The notes beneath the pieces are model-generated. The model saw nothing but the letters and a program-made list of their open reading frames with translations, searched no databases and was not told where the DNA came from. The translations under genes and the position numbers were made by a program. Positions 6,353 to 15,136 of a DNA stretch of 64,000 nucleotides are shown piece after piece (within the stretch, counting starts at the first letter, position 1; each line of letters starts with the position of its first letter). Origin of the DNA: Paenibacillus sp. MBLB1832 (GTDB taxonomy: Bacteria; Bacillota; Bacilli; Paenibacillales; NBRC-103111); the NCBI RefSeq assembly GCF_032271945.1, contig NZ_CP130319.1, forward strand, positions 2,685,001 to 2,749,000. The letters run 5' to 3'.

Positions 6353-7753
6353 ATGGAAACTGATACTCCTAGGGGAAAAGAGGAGCTGCTCGAGCTGGAT
6401 CGCAAGTATGTGTGGCATCACATGACGGCACACAATGACAATCCGATGATTGTTGCATCTGGTGAAGGAAGCTGGGTCACAGATGTGGATGGCCAGCGTT
6501 ACTTGGATGGGATGTCAGGGCTCTGGTGCGTCAATGTGGGGCATGGCCGGAAAGAAATTGCGGAAGCGGCTGCTCAGCAAATGATGACATTAGCCTATGC
6601 GACGATGGTGCAAGCTCACATTCCTTCGATTGAATTGGCTGCCAAGCTGAATAAATGGTTGGAGGGTGAGTATCGGATTTTTTTCTCGAATTCGGGCTCA
6701 GATGCGAACGAAGTCGCGTTCAAAATCGCCCGCCAATACCATCATCAGAACGGGAATCCAACGAAGCATAAATTTATTTCGCGGCATCGTGCATATCACG
6801 GCAATTCGATGGGTGCTTTGGGCGCGACAGGGCAATCGCAACGCAAGCTTAAATATGAGCCGCTAGGTGTGGGCTTCAGCCATGTGCCGCCGCCGTATTG
6901 TTACCGCTGTCCATTCGGACAGACGAAGGATTCATGCAGCTTGCAATGTGCCAAAGCCATTGAGCAAGCGATTGTTTGGGAGGGACCCGACTCTGTCGCG
7001 GGTGTAATAGTAGAACCGACGATCACGGGCGGAGGCATGATTGTCCCGCACGAAGGATACCTACCGATGGTAAGCCAAATTTGTAAGAAATACAATGTGC
7101 TGCTCATTGTAGATGAGGTCATTTGCGGCTTCGGGCGCTCGGGTAAAAAGTTCGGACATCACAATTACGGCGTGAAACCCGACATTGTCACGATGGCTAA
7201 GGGGCTTACCAGCGCGTATTCTCCGCTATCCGCAACGGCGGTTTCGGCGGAACTCTATGCCACGTTTCAGCAGGCGGGGCCTACGAGCCATTTTCGGCAT
7301 ATCAACACCTTTGGGGGTAATCCCGTTTCTTGCGTTGTGGCGCTGAAAAATCTTGAGATTTTGGAAAATGAGGGACTTGTCGGCCGTTCGGCTGATATTG
7401 GGAATGCCTTCCGCGCTAGACTGACTCCCTTGCTTGAGCATCCGCATGTCGGGGATATTCGCATCTTCGGCTCCGCGATGGGCATTGAACTGGTGGAAGA
7501 TCAGGGGACGAAAGAACCTGCAACGCCAGAGCGTGTTGCCCAGTTAATCGCAGCTTGCAAGAGCAAAGGTCTGCTCATTGGTAAGAATGGCGACACCGTT
7601 CAGGGATTTGCTAATATTTTGACCTTGAGTCCACCGTTCTCGTCAACCGATCAAGATGTTGAATTTATTATCGAGACGCTGCTTTCCGTATTTCAAACAA
7701 CTCCGCCCGAAAGGATGATGTCCCGTGTCGACCCTGCAGCCGATTACGATTAA
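6353..7753 (+). CDS. class III omega-aminotransferase (beta-alanine to malonate semialdehyde)
   Basis: A 466-residue PLP enzyme of aminotransferase class III. Visible features are the substrate-loop GMSGLWCVNVGHGRKEI, the PLP phosphate-binding FFSNSGSDANEVAFKIAR, the Asp that pairs with the pyridine nitrogen in LIVDEVICGFGRSG, and the Schiff-base Lys in VTMAKGLTSAYSPLSA. Close relatives are beta-alanine:pyruvate and taurine:pyruvate transaminases. In this operon the natural substrate is beta-alanine or 3-aminoisobutyrate made by the next enzymes. I used the ATG at 6353, 5-6 bp after the AAGGGGTGG element; a GTG at 6344 lies inside that element. A CxxC...C cluster (YCYRCPFGQTKDSCSLQC) is unusual for the family and might bind a metal. 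The 3' end overlaps the next gene by 29 bp. Confidence 0.88.
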   Translation: METDTPRGKEELLELDRKYVWHHMTAHNDNPMIVASGEGSWVTDVDGQRYLDGMSGLWCVNVGHGRKEIAEAAAQQMMTLAYATMVQAHIPSIELAAKLNKWLEGEYRIFFSNSGSDANEVAFKIARQYHHQNGNPTKHKFISRHRAYHGNSMGALGATGQSQRKLKYEPLGVGFSHVPPPYCYRCPFGQTKDSCSLQCAKAIEQAIVWEGPDSVAGVIVEPTITGGGMIVPHEGYLPMVSQICKKYNVLLIVDEVICGFGRSGKKFGHHNYGVKPDIVTMAKGLTSAYSPLSATAVSAELYATFQQAGPTSHFRHINTFGGNPVSCVVALKNLEILENEGLVGRSADIGNAFRARLTPLLEHPHVGDIRIFGSAMGIELVEDQGTKEPATPERVAQLIAACKSKGLLIGKNGDTVQGFANILTLSPPFSSTDQDVEFIIETLLSVFQTTPPERMMSRVDPAADYD

Positions 7754-8990
7754 CACAGCCCGTCTGCATCAACGTATTATGGCGCTGGCTGAGATTGGCA
7801 AACTTGGTGAGACTGGCGTCTGTCGATTGGCGTTAACGCAAGAAGACCGTGCAGGCGTTGAGCTCGTCCGGTCCTGGATGGAAGAGACGGGTATGGAAAC
7901 ACGCATCGATCCGTTCGCGAATTTGATAGGCGTTTGGCGGGGACTTGATCCCCAGAAGCCTGCACTTATGCTCGGTTCACATGTCGATTCACAGCCTTAC
8001 GGCGGTCGATTCGACGGAGCGATCGGTGTGCTCGGGGCCATTGAAGTCGTGCAGACGATGCAAGAACAAGGCATACAGCCGCTATGTGATGTGGAAGTGG
8101 TCGCTTTCTGTGATGAAGAGGGGTGCCGTTTCAACAAAGGTTTGTTTGGCGTCAGGGGCATGACAGGGAAGTTAGAAACGGATGAACTGGAGCGTACGGA
8201 TAAAAATGGCATCACTCGGCGAGAAGCACTCCTCGCATTTGGCTGCGATCCAGCTGCAATCGAGGGATATCCTCCGCTTAGACAAGGGCGAATTGGCGCT
8301 TTCTTGGAGCTCCATATCGAACAAGGACCTGTGCTCGAATCGCTGGATCAGCCGATCGGCATCGTGAGTGGCATCTCGGGACCGCTGTGGCTCACGGTCG
8401 AAATGACCGGCTTCGCTGGACACGCGGGGTCCGTGCCGATGGGGATGCGGCATGATGCGCTGCTCGGCGCAGCAAAAATCATCGTCGCGCTTAACGAATT
8501 GGCGAGACGAGAGCCTGGAGCGCCGACCGTCGGGACAGTGGGCTCGCTGCAGGTATTTCCAGATTCGCGGAATATCATTCCGGAGAGAGTGAGTTTCACG
8601 GTGGACCTGCGGGATATTGACCTGTCACGGCGCAATGCGTTGGAGGCGGAGCTGCTTTCCATCCTCGAGCAAGTCGCCTGCGAGCATGGTTTGACCTATT
8701 CCATTCGCGAAGACACGAACAGTGAGCCTCGTTACTGCGCGACATGGATCAAGGACATGCTGCGAGATGAAGCGGAGGGACTTGGATACAAGCCGCCAGA
8801 GCTCATGAGCGGACCTTTCCATGATTCGTTAGCGATGTCGCATGTGTGCGATTACGGGATGATTTTTGTCAGATGCCTCGAAGGCATCAGCCATAATCCC
8901 AAGGAATATGCAAGTCCGGAAGATATTGCGCTGGGAACTGAACTTTTGTACCGAACAGCGCGCCGAATCGCTTTAGGCATGGAACGATGA
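7725..8990 (+). CDS. M20-family N-carbamoyl amino acid amidohydrolase (beta-ureidopropionase role)
   Basis: A 421-residue zinc/manganese hydrolase of the allantoate amidohydrolase/HyuC group. Metal ligands and family motifs are clear: GSHVDSQPYGGRFDGAIGV, the CDEEGCRF bridging Glu, LELHIEQGPVLES, and the dimerisation-domain GFAGHAGSVPMGMR. A C-terminal His is in GISHNPKEYASPED. Family members cleave N-carbamoyl-L-amino acids, N-carbamoyl-beta-alanine or allantoate. Between dihydropyrimidinase and a beta-alanine aminotransferase the expected reaction is N-carbamoyl-beta-alanine to beta-alanine, ammonia and CO2. It starts with GTG inside the end of the aminotransferase gene (AAAGGATG upstream). 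Confidence 0.88.
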   Translation: MSTLQPITINTARLHQRIMALAEIGKLGETGVCRLALTQEDRAGVELVRSWMEETGMETRIDPFANLIGVWRGLDPQKPALMLGSHVDSQPYGGRFDGAIGVLGAIEVVQTMQEQGIQPLCDVEVVAFCDEEGCRFNKGLFGVRGMTGKLETDELERTDKNGITRREALLAFGCDPAAIEGYPPLRQGRIGAFLELHIEQGPVLESLDQPIGIVSGISGPLWLTVEMTGFAGHAGSVPMGMRHDALLGAAKIIVALNELARREPGAPTVGTVGSLQVFPDSRNIIPERVSFTVDLRDIDLSRRNALEAELLSILEQVACEHGLTYSIREDTNSEPRYCATWIKDMLRDEAEGLGYKPPELMSGPFHDSLAMSHVCDYGMIFVRCLEGISHNPKEYASPEDIALGTELLYRTARRIALGMER

Positions 8991-9010
8991 GCGAGAAAGG
9001 AGGAGCGAGG

Positions 9011-10381
9011 ATGAGTACGACATTCATATCACTGACTGATTTGAAGCGGAATTTCGCAGAGGTGAAAGCGGGCATGAAGCCAAAGGAAGCGATCGAGGAG
9101 TCGAATCGCTGCTTGTTCTGCTATGACGCTCCTTGTACGCGGGCTTGTCCCACAGGGATTGATGTTCCTTCTTTTATTAAAAAAATTGCCACAGGCAATT
9201 TGAAAGGCTCGGCTCGAACAATTCTGGAAGCCAACCCTGTCGGCGCCTCCTGCTCAAGAGTATGTCCGACGGAAGAATTGTGCGAGGGCGCATGCGTGCT
9301 AAATCAGTCGTCCAAGCCTATCTTGATCGGTCAGCTTCAGCGCTATGTAACGGATTGGGCGATCAAGAACGAACAGATGCTCTTTCAAGCGGGGGCAAGC
9401 AATGGCAAGTCTGTTGCGGTTGTCGGCAGCGGGCCCGCTGGACTTTCAGCAGCAAGAGAGCTGGCGCGATTCGGATTCCAGGTGACGGTGTTTGAGGCTA
9501 AAGCGCAAGCAGGCGGTTTGGATACATTCGGTATCGTTTCGTTCCGGCTTCCGCAGGAAATTTCGCTCTGGGAAGTGGAGCAGGTGAAGCAGCTCGGCGT
9601 CACCTTTCGGTTAAACACGCGCGTCGGTGTGGATGTCAGCAGTGAGGAGCTGCTGCGGAATTACGACGCGGTGCTGCTGGCGGTCGGCATGGCGAAGGTG
9701 CCGATGCTCGGCATTGAAGGTGAGAACTTGCATGGCGTGTTCGATGCGATCGATTTCGTCGAGGGCACGAAAGTAGCGGACAATGCTGCACTTGACACTT
9801 CGCTCCTCGGCAAGCGAGTCGCTGTGATCGGCGCGGGGAATACCGCGATCGATGCAGCTACGTGTTCCGTCCGACTCGGCGCGGAAGCGGTGCAGATCGT
9901 GTATCGCCGCACACAGTCGGAGATGACTGCGTACGATTTTGAATACGAATTCGCCAAAGGGGACGGCGTTACATTTCGCTGGCTGACCGCTCCGAAACGG
10001 ATCATCGGAGACGAGGAAGGCTGCGTAACCGGAGTCGAATGCTTGCGCATGGAGCTCGTCATCAGCGACGATGGTCGTCAAAGACCCATCGCCATACCTG
10101 GGAGCGAATTCGTGCTCGAAGTCGATGCCGTCATTAAGGCGATCGGCCAGACGAAGCACACGGCGCTCATCGAGCAGTTCGGTCTTGTTCATGTGAAGGG
10201 AACGGTCACGGTGGACCCTGAGACAGGAGCGACGTCACATCCGCAAGTATATGCCGCAGGCGATGTGATTTTCGGCGATGGACAGGGAGAGGCGATGGTG
10301 GTGTCGGCCTCCCAGCAAGGAAAACGTGCAGCGTATGCGATCTATCAACAGTTGGTGAAGGGGCAGGAAGCTTCAGCTTGA
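9011..10381 (+). CDS. preT: NAD-dependent dihydropyrimidine dehydrogenase subunit PreT
   Basis: A 456-residue FAD/iron-sulfur electron-input subunit that reduces uracil or thymine together with PreA. The N-terminal domain (about 1-125) carries two [4Fe-4S] clusters: NRCLFCYDAPCTRACPTG and later SCSRVCPTEELCEGAC. An FAD Rossmann motif follows (VAVVGSGPAGLSAARELARF) and then an NAD(P)H motif (VAVIGAGNTAIDAATCSVRL). The C-terminal VYAAGDVIFGDG binds the FAD ribityl chain. I chose the ATG at 9011 behind AAAGGAGGAGCGAGG; an ATG at 8987 overlapping the previous stop is possible but less well placed. It lies just before preA. Confidence 0.92.
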   Translation: MSTTFISLTDLKRNFAEVKAGMKPKEAIEESNRCLFCYDAPCTRACPTGIDVPSFIKKIATGNLKGSARTILEANPVGASCSRVCPTEELCEGACVLNQSSKPILIGQLQRYVTDWAIKNEQMLFQAGASNGKSVAVVGSGPAGLSAARELARFGFQVTVFEAKAQAGGLDTFGIVSFRLPQEISLWEVEQVKQLGVTFRLNTRVGVDVSSEELLRNYDAVLLAVGMAKVPMLGIEGENLHGVFDAIDFVEGTKVADNAALDTSLLGKRVAVIGAGNTAIDAATCSVRLGAEAVQIVYRRTQSEMTAYDFEYEFAKGDGVTFRWLTAPKRIIGDEEGCVTGVECLRMELVISDDGRQRPIAIPGSEFVLEVDAVIKAIGQTKHTALIEQFGLVHVKGTVTVDPETGATSHPQVYAAGDVIFGDGQGEAMVVSASQQGKRAAYAIYQQLVKGQEASA

Positions 10382-10430
10382 GATTTGGCAAGTGACGGGA
10401 AGTCTACTCTACGATCAGGAGGGATTCTGC

Positions 10431-11726
10431 ATGGCTGATTTACGTATTAATCTGGCAGGTATCGCATCACCTAACCCTTTCTGGTTAGCCTCCGCACCAC
10501 CGACGAATACGGGGTATCAGGTGCAACGCGCTTTCGAAGCGGGCTGGGGAGGGGCGGTCTGGAAAACACTCGGTGACCCGATCATTAACACCTCGTCCCG
10601 TTTTGCGGCGGTCCATTTCAATGGTCAGCGCGTGGCGGGCTTTAACAATATTGAGCTGATCACGGATCGTCCCCTGGAAATCAATCTGAAAGAAATTTAC
10701 GAGACGAAGAAGCGATTCCCAAATCATGCGCTTGTGGTGTCCTTGATGGTGGAGCCGAAGCGGGAGAAATGGCATGAAATTGTGAAAAAAGTGGAAGCTG
10801 TCGGCGTAGACGGTCTCGAGCTAAACTTCGGTTGTCCGCATGGGATGGCGGAACGCGGCATGGGCTCAGCTTCTGGGCAGCAGCCTGACTTGGTTGAAGC
10901 GCAGACGATGTGGGCCAAGGAGGTTGCACAAACGCCTGTCATTGTGAAGCTAACTCCGAATATCACCGATATTACGAGCACGGCAAAAGCGGCAGTGCGT
11001 GGCGGCGCGGATGCAATTTCGCTGATCAACACGATTAACTCGCTGGCTGGTGTCGATATCGATACGTGGCACACGATTCCACACGTCGGTGGCAAAGGCT
11101 CGCATGGGGGCTATTGCGGCCCAGCGGTGAAGCCGATTGCGCTTCATATGGTGGCGGACTGCGCCCGTAATCCTGCGGTAACTGTGCCGATCTCTGGGAT
11201 CGGCGGAGTTTCGACATGGCGGGATGCCGTGGAATTCATGCTCATGGGCGCAACAGGTGTCCAGGTGTGCACGGCTGCCATGCATCATGGCTTTCGCATC
11301 GTCGAGGATATGATCGACGGGTTAAACAATTATTTGGATGAGCGTGGACTTGCAAGTGTCACCGAATTGACAGGCAAATCGGTCCATCGTTATGAGGACT
11401 GGGGCAATTTGGATTTGAATTACGCAGTCGTTGCCCGCATCGACACCGACACCTGCATTAATTGCAACAAATGCCATATTGCTTGCGAAGATACGTCGCA
11501 TCAATGTATTGAGCGCGTGACGAACGCGCAAGGAGAGGCCATTTTACAAGTACGGGAAGAAGACTGTGTGGGCTGTAATTTATGCGCCATTGTGTGTCCT
11601 GTGGAGGGAGCTATTACGATGGTTGAAGTGCAAGGAACAGAAGCGCCAATGACATGGAATGAGCGGCAAAAAGCCGTGGCAGAGCTGGAAGGCGGACCGG
11701 GACCGAACAAGAAGGAGGCAGTGTAG
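10431..11726 (+). CDS. preA: NAD-dependent dihydropyrimidine dehydrogenase subunit PreA
   Basis: A 431-residue catalytic subunit. A dihydroorotate-dehydrogenase-like FMN barrel (about 1-310) begins NPFWLASAPPTNTGYQVQRA and carries the active-site block LELNFGCPHGMAERGMGSA (catalytic Cys). The barrel end shows ISGIGGVSTWRDAVEFMLMG. The C-terminal ferredoxin domain (about 335-395) has two 4Fe-4S motifs, CINCNKCHIAC and CVGCNLCAIVCP. With PreT it converts uracil and thymine to the 5,6-dihydro forms. A GATCAGGAGGGATT element 8 bp before the ATG at 10431 decides the start over an upstream GTG. The stop lies 2 bp before the dihydropyrimidinase start. Confidence 0.93.
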   Translation: MADLRINLAGIASPNPFWLASAPPTNTGYQVQRAFEAGWGGAVWKTLGDPIINTSSRFAAVHFNGQRVAGFNNIELITDRPLEINLKEIYETKKRFPNHALVVSLMVEPKREKWHEIVKKVEAVGVDGLELNFGCPHGMAERGMGSASGQQPDLVEAQTMWAKEVAQTPVIVKLTPNITDITSTAKAAVRGGADAISLINTINSLAGVDIDTWHTIPHVGGKGSHGGYCGPAVKPIALHMVADCARNPAVTVPISGIGGVSTWRDAVEFMLMGATGVQVCTAAMHHGFRIVEDMIDGLNNYLDERGLASVTELTGKSVHRYEDWGNLDLNYAVVARIDTDTCINCNKCHIACEDTSHQCIERVTNAQGEAILQVREEDCVGCNLCAIVCPVEGAITMVEVQGTEAPMTWNERQKAVAELEGGPGPNKKEAV

Positions 11727-11728
11727 CG

Positions 11729-13156
11729 ATGTCCAAACTAATAAAGAATGGCACCATTGTCACCGCTTCTGATATCTATCAAGGCGATATTCTCATTGAA
11801 CAGGGGAAGATCTCCCAAATCGGGAAAAGCCTCCATGTTGAAGGAGCTGAGGTCGTTGATGCGACGGGGCACTACGTGTTCCCAGGGGGAATTGATCCGC
11901 ATACGCATCTGGATATGCCGTTTGGCGGCACGGTGACGGCTGATAATTTCGAGACAGGAACGCGAGCAGCCGCTTTCGGCGGAACGACGACGATCATTGA
12001 CTTTTGCCTCACGAACAAAGGGAAGCCGCTGCATGAATCCGTTCAAACCTGGCATGCGAAGGCTGAGGGCAAGGCGGTGATTGATTATGGTTTTCATCTC
12101 ATGATCGCAGAGATTACCGATGAGGTGTTGGCCGAGCTACCGCAAATGATTCACGACGAGGGCATTACGTCGCTTAAGGTGTTCATGGCGTACAAGAACG
12201 TGTTCCAGGCCGACGACGGGACGCTGTATCGGACGCTGCTGGAGGCGAAAAAGCATGGCGCACTGGTCATGGTGCATGCGGAGAACGGCGATGTGATCGA
12301 CTATTTGATCAAGGAAGCGTTGGAAGCGGGTCAGACGGACCCGATTTATCATGCGCTGACACGTCCTTCGGTCATTGAAGGCGAGGCGACTGGCCGAGCC
12401 GCCAAGCTTACTGGGATGGCAAATTCACAGCTGTACGTTGTGCATGTGACATGTGAAGAAGCCGTACAGCAAATTACAGAAGCGCGCAATAAAGGGGTCG
12501 ACATTTGGGGAGAAACGTGTCCGCAATATTTAATGTTAGATCAGACGCATCTGGAAAAACCCGATTTCGAGGGTGCGAAATATGTCTGGTCGCCACCGCT
12601 TCGGCCGAAAGAGCATCAGGATGCGCTGTGGACGGCTTTGAAAACAGGACAGCTGCAGACGCTCGGCTCTGATCATTGCTCGTTTAATTTCAAAGGTCAA
12701 AAAGAGCTCGGTCGCGGCGATTTCAGCCGAATCCCGAATGGCGGACCGTGCATCGAGGATCGGTTTTCTATTTTATTTTCGGAAGGGGTGAAAAAGGGGC
12801 GCATCACATTGAATCAGTTCGTGGATATTGTGGCTACCCGCAGCGCGAAGTTATTCGGCTTGTTTCCGCAGAAAGGGACGATCGCGGTTGGCGGTGATGC
12901 TGATCTTGTGATTTTCGACCCTGAGGCAGAGCGAACCTTATCGGTGCAAACTCACCATATGAATGTGGACTATAATCCATTCGAAGGAATCGCTATAACA
13001 GGCGAGCCTGTCACTGTCTTGTCCCGAGGTGAATTCGTCATTCGCGATAAGCAATTCGTGGGTCAGCCAGGCACAGGACAATTCTTGAAGCGGAAAACGT
13101 ATAAGGGCACTGCTTACGCCGGCGATCCGAAAAAAGGAGGTGCAGGGTATGTCTGA
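11729..13156 (+). CDS. hydA: dihydropyrimidinase (D-hydantoinase)
   Basis: A 475-residue amidohydrolase-superfamily enzyme that opens dihydrouracil and dihydrothymine to N-carbamoyl-beta-amino acids. The metal-binding motif is FPGGIDPHTHLDMPFGG. The carboxylated lysine is in ITSLKVFMAYKNVFQ. Histidines MVHAENGD and YVVHVTCEEAV, plus the final Asp in LGSDHCSFNF, complete the binuclear site. The length is normal for the family. It overlaps the next small gene by 8 bp. N-carbamoyl-beta-alanine is passed to the amidohydrolase encoded upstream. Confidence 0.94.
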   Translation: MSKLIKNGTIVTASDIYQGDILIEQGKISQIGKSLHVEGAEVVDATGHYVFPGGIDPHTHLDMPFGGTVTADNFETGTRAAAFGGTTTIIDFCLTNKGKPLHESVQTWHAKAEGKAVIDYGFHLMIAEITDEVLAELPQMIHDEGITSLKVFMAYKNVFQADDGTLYRTLLEAKKHGALVMVHAENGDVIDYLIKEALEAGQTDPIYHALTRPSVIEGEATGRAAKLTGMANSQLYVVHVTCEEAVQQITEARNKGVDIWGETCPQYLMLDQTHLEKPDFEGAKYVWSPPLRPKEHQDALWTALKTGQLQTLGSDHCSFNFKGQKELGRGDFSRIPNGGPCIEDRFSILFSEGVKKGRITLNQFVDIVATRSAKLFGLFPQKGTIAVGGDADLVIFDPEAERTLSVQTHHMNVDYNPFEGIAITGEPVTVLSRGEFVIRDKQFVGQPGTGQFLKRKTYKGTAYAGDPKKGGAGYV

Positions 13157-13364
13157 ATTTGAGCAATTTCAGGCGGAGAAATTGAAGCTGGACGGCTACG
13201 TCTCACAGAAATTTCGCATAGTCGGCGTCAAAGAAGATCTAGAAGGGGCATGGCTCGATCTGGAGCACCCTGGCGGTGAAACCGCGAAATTGCATTTGAA
13301 AACGGCCAATGCCCGTAAATATTATGTCAATGTCTTGCTCCAGCAGGGCCGCTCTAAGAGTTAA
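13149..13364 (+). CDS. small protein of unknown function in the pyrimidine operon
   Basis: A 71-residue charged protein with no membrane segment and no Cys: SEFEQFQAEKLKLDGYVSQK, then RIVGVKEDLEGAWLDLEHP, GGETAKLHLKTANARKYYVN and a basic tail. The pattern suggests a mostly beta fold with N- and C-terminal helices. The ribosome binding site AAAGGAGGTGC is excellent, and the ATG overlaps the end of hydA, so translation is probably coupled. The start 9 bp upstream (13140) lies within the ribosome binding site. I do not recognise a family. A partner or stabilising role for an enzyme of the pathway is only a guess from its position. Confidence 0.7.
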   Translation: MSEFEQFQAEKLKLDGYVSQKFRIVGVKEDLEGAWLDLEHPGGETAKLHLKTANARKYYVNVLLQQGRSKS

Positions 13365-13548
13365 CGGATAAGCCCATGCAGGTAAGCGTAGCCGTATAAA
13401 GCAAGTTCGAGCGCGATGCGTCTTGGTGGCGAGACAACCTCCTTACGTCAGAAAAGTTGACAATCTATTGCGCGAAACGTATGGGCTCTAGTATACATGC
13501 TGACCATGATCTTATGGAAAAAATTTCATGCAACAGGAGATGAGGCAT

Positions 13549-14991
13549 ATGACAGTCGTTCGCAATCTCGTTAACGGCATTTGGGTCTATTCGGCAGGTG
13601 GAAAGCTGCGCGACGTCTTCAATCCAGCGACAGGGAAAGTGATTGCCCAGGTACCGTTTTCCACGTCGGTGGATGTCGATCTAGCCGTCCATGCGGCGCA
13701 AAACGCGTATGATAGCTGGAGGCATACCCCCGTTCCTAAGCGTGCCCGCTTGCTTTTTCATTACTGGCAGCTCCTGCAAGATAATGAGAAGGAACTTGCA
13801 GAACTCATTACGCTGGAAAATGGGAAAAGTTATAAGGAAGCGCTAGGCGAGGTGCTGCGTGGTATTGAATGCGTGGAGTTCGCTGCGGGCGCTCCATCTC
13901 ATTTGATGGGAGCAACTTTAGCGAATATTTCGGCGGATATGGATTCCGAAATGTTTCGCGTACCGCTCGGCGTCGTTGGCGGCATCACACCTTTTAACTT
14001 CCCGATGATGGTGCCGTGTTGGATGTTCCCGCTGGCGATTGCTTGCGGCAACACCTTCGTCTTGAAGCCGTCGGAGCGTACGCCGCTAACCGCAAATAAG
14101 CTGGCGCAATTGATGCTGGAGGCTGGTCTGCCTGACGGGGTGCTTAATGTGGTCCATGGGGCCCATGACGTTGTCAACGGCATTACGACACATCCTGGGA
14201 TTAAAGCGGTATCGTTCGTAGGTTCACAACCCGTTGCGAAAGTTGTGTACGAGAAATCGTCAGCAGCAGGAAAGCGTGTGCAAGCGCTCGCTGGGGCCAA
14301 AAACTATCACATCGTCATGCCCGATGCGAATTTGGAGAAGACCGTTGAGAACATAATCATGTCCTCGTTCGGTAGTGCGGGTGAGCGCTGTATGGCGTGC
14401 TCAGCGGTCGTCGTCGTCGGCGATGGCGACACATTCGTTGAAGCGTTGCTTGCCGCAGCGAAAGGGCTTGTGCTAGGCAGCGGCATGGAGGAGAAGGTGA
14501 CGCTGACGCCTGTCATTCGCGGCGAGCATCGTACGCGGATTGAAGGTTTTATCGAGCAGGGCGTTGCCGAAGGAGCAACGTTGCTGCTCGATGGGAGGAC
14601 GGCGGAAGCGTACGGTGGCGAGGGGTATTTCCTCGGAGCGACGCTGTTCGATCACGTGCAGCCAGAGATGACGATCGCGCGGGAGGAGATTTTCGGACCC
14701 GTGCTGTCGTTATTCCGTGCAGCAGATTTGACGAGTGCACTGGAGCTTGTGAATCAGTCGCGCTTTGGCAACTCGGCTGTGATCTACACGGAGAATGCCA
14801 AGTCCGTTCGCCAATTCCGCGAAGGGGTGGAAGCGGGCATGCTTGGCGTGAATGTCGGCGTGCCGGCACCGATGGCGTTCTTCCCCTTTTCGGGATGGAA
14901 GGACTCCTTCTACGGGGATTTGCATGCGAACGGCAAGGACGGCGTGGAGTTTTATACGAAAAAGAAAATGATAACGTCGCGTTACTATTAA
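13549..14991 (+). CDS. mmsA: CoA-acylating (methyl)malonate-semialdehyde dehydrogenase
   Basis: A 480-residue aldehyde dehydrogenase of the MmsA/IolA group, converting malonate semialdehyde to acetyl-CoA and methylmalonate semialdehyde to propionyl-CoA with NAD and CoA. Family marks are VVGGITPFNFPMMVPCWM, the nucleotide-binding SFVGSQPVAKVVYEKSS and the catalytic Cys in SSFGSAGERCMACSAVV. The C-terminal PFSGWKDSFYGDLHANGKDG is characteristic of MmsA. I used the ATG at 13549 behind CAGGAGATGAGG; an upstream ATG at 13528 lies before that site. The 184-bp gap after the small gene contains TTGACA at 13457 with a weak -10, so an internal promoter is possible. It is the last gene of the operon. 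Confidence 0.92.
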   Translation: MTVVRNLVNGIWVYSAGGKLRDVFNPATGKVIAQVPFSTSVDVDLAVHAAQNAYDSWRHTPVPKRARLLFHYWQLLQDNEKELAELITLENGKSYKEALGEVLRGIECVEFAAGAPSHLMGATLANISADMDSEMFRVPLGVVGGITPFNFPMMVPCWMFPLAIACGNTFVLKPSERTPLTANKLAQLMLEAGLPDGVLNVVHGAHDVVNGITTHPGIKAVSFVGSQPVAKVVYEKSSAAGKRVQALAGAKNYHIVMPDANLEKTVENIIMSSFGSAGERCMACSAVVVVGDGDTFVEALLAAAKGLVLGSGMEEKVTLTPVIRGEHRTRIEGFIEQGVAEGATLLLDGRTAEAYGGEGYFLGATLFDHVQPEMTIAREEIFGPVLSLFRAADLTSALELVNQSRFGNSAVIYTENAKSVRQFREGVEAGMLGVNVGVPAPMAFFPFSGWKDSFYGDLHANGKDGVEFYTKKKMITSRYY

Positions 14992-15010
14992 TGGAAGCGA
15001 GTTTGTTGGG

Positions 15011-15061
15011 GACTCTACGGGAAGCACCCGCGTTTGCGGAGGAGGTTCGTGGGGTCTTTTT
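15011..15061 (+). terminator. terminator of the pyrimidine operon
   Basis: GACTCTACG (15011-15019) pairs with CGTGGGGTC (15048-15056), allowing two G-U pairs, around a GC-rich inner stretch and is followed by five T residues. It lies 19 bp after the mmsA stop. Confidence 0.6.
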
Positions 15062-15136
15062 CGTTAGGCGGGATTCACTTCAATCAAACAATCCGTTGTC
15101 GTCCGCTGGTCAATTTAGTATGATGGAGGTCACGTC

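Noticed and set aside
9611..10192. 193-residue minus-strand ORF across preT
   Set aside because: It is antisense to a gene with clear flavin and NAD(P) motifs, has no ribosome binding site and shows no family features.
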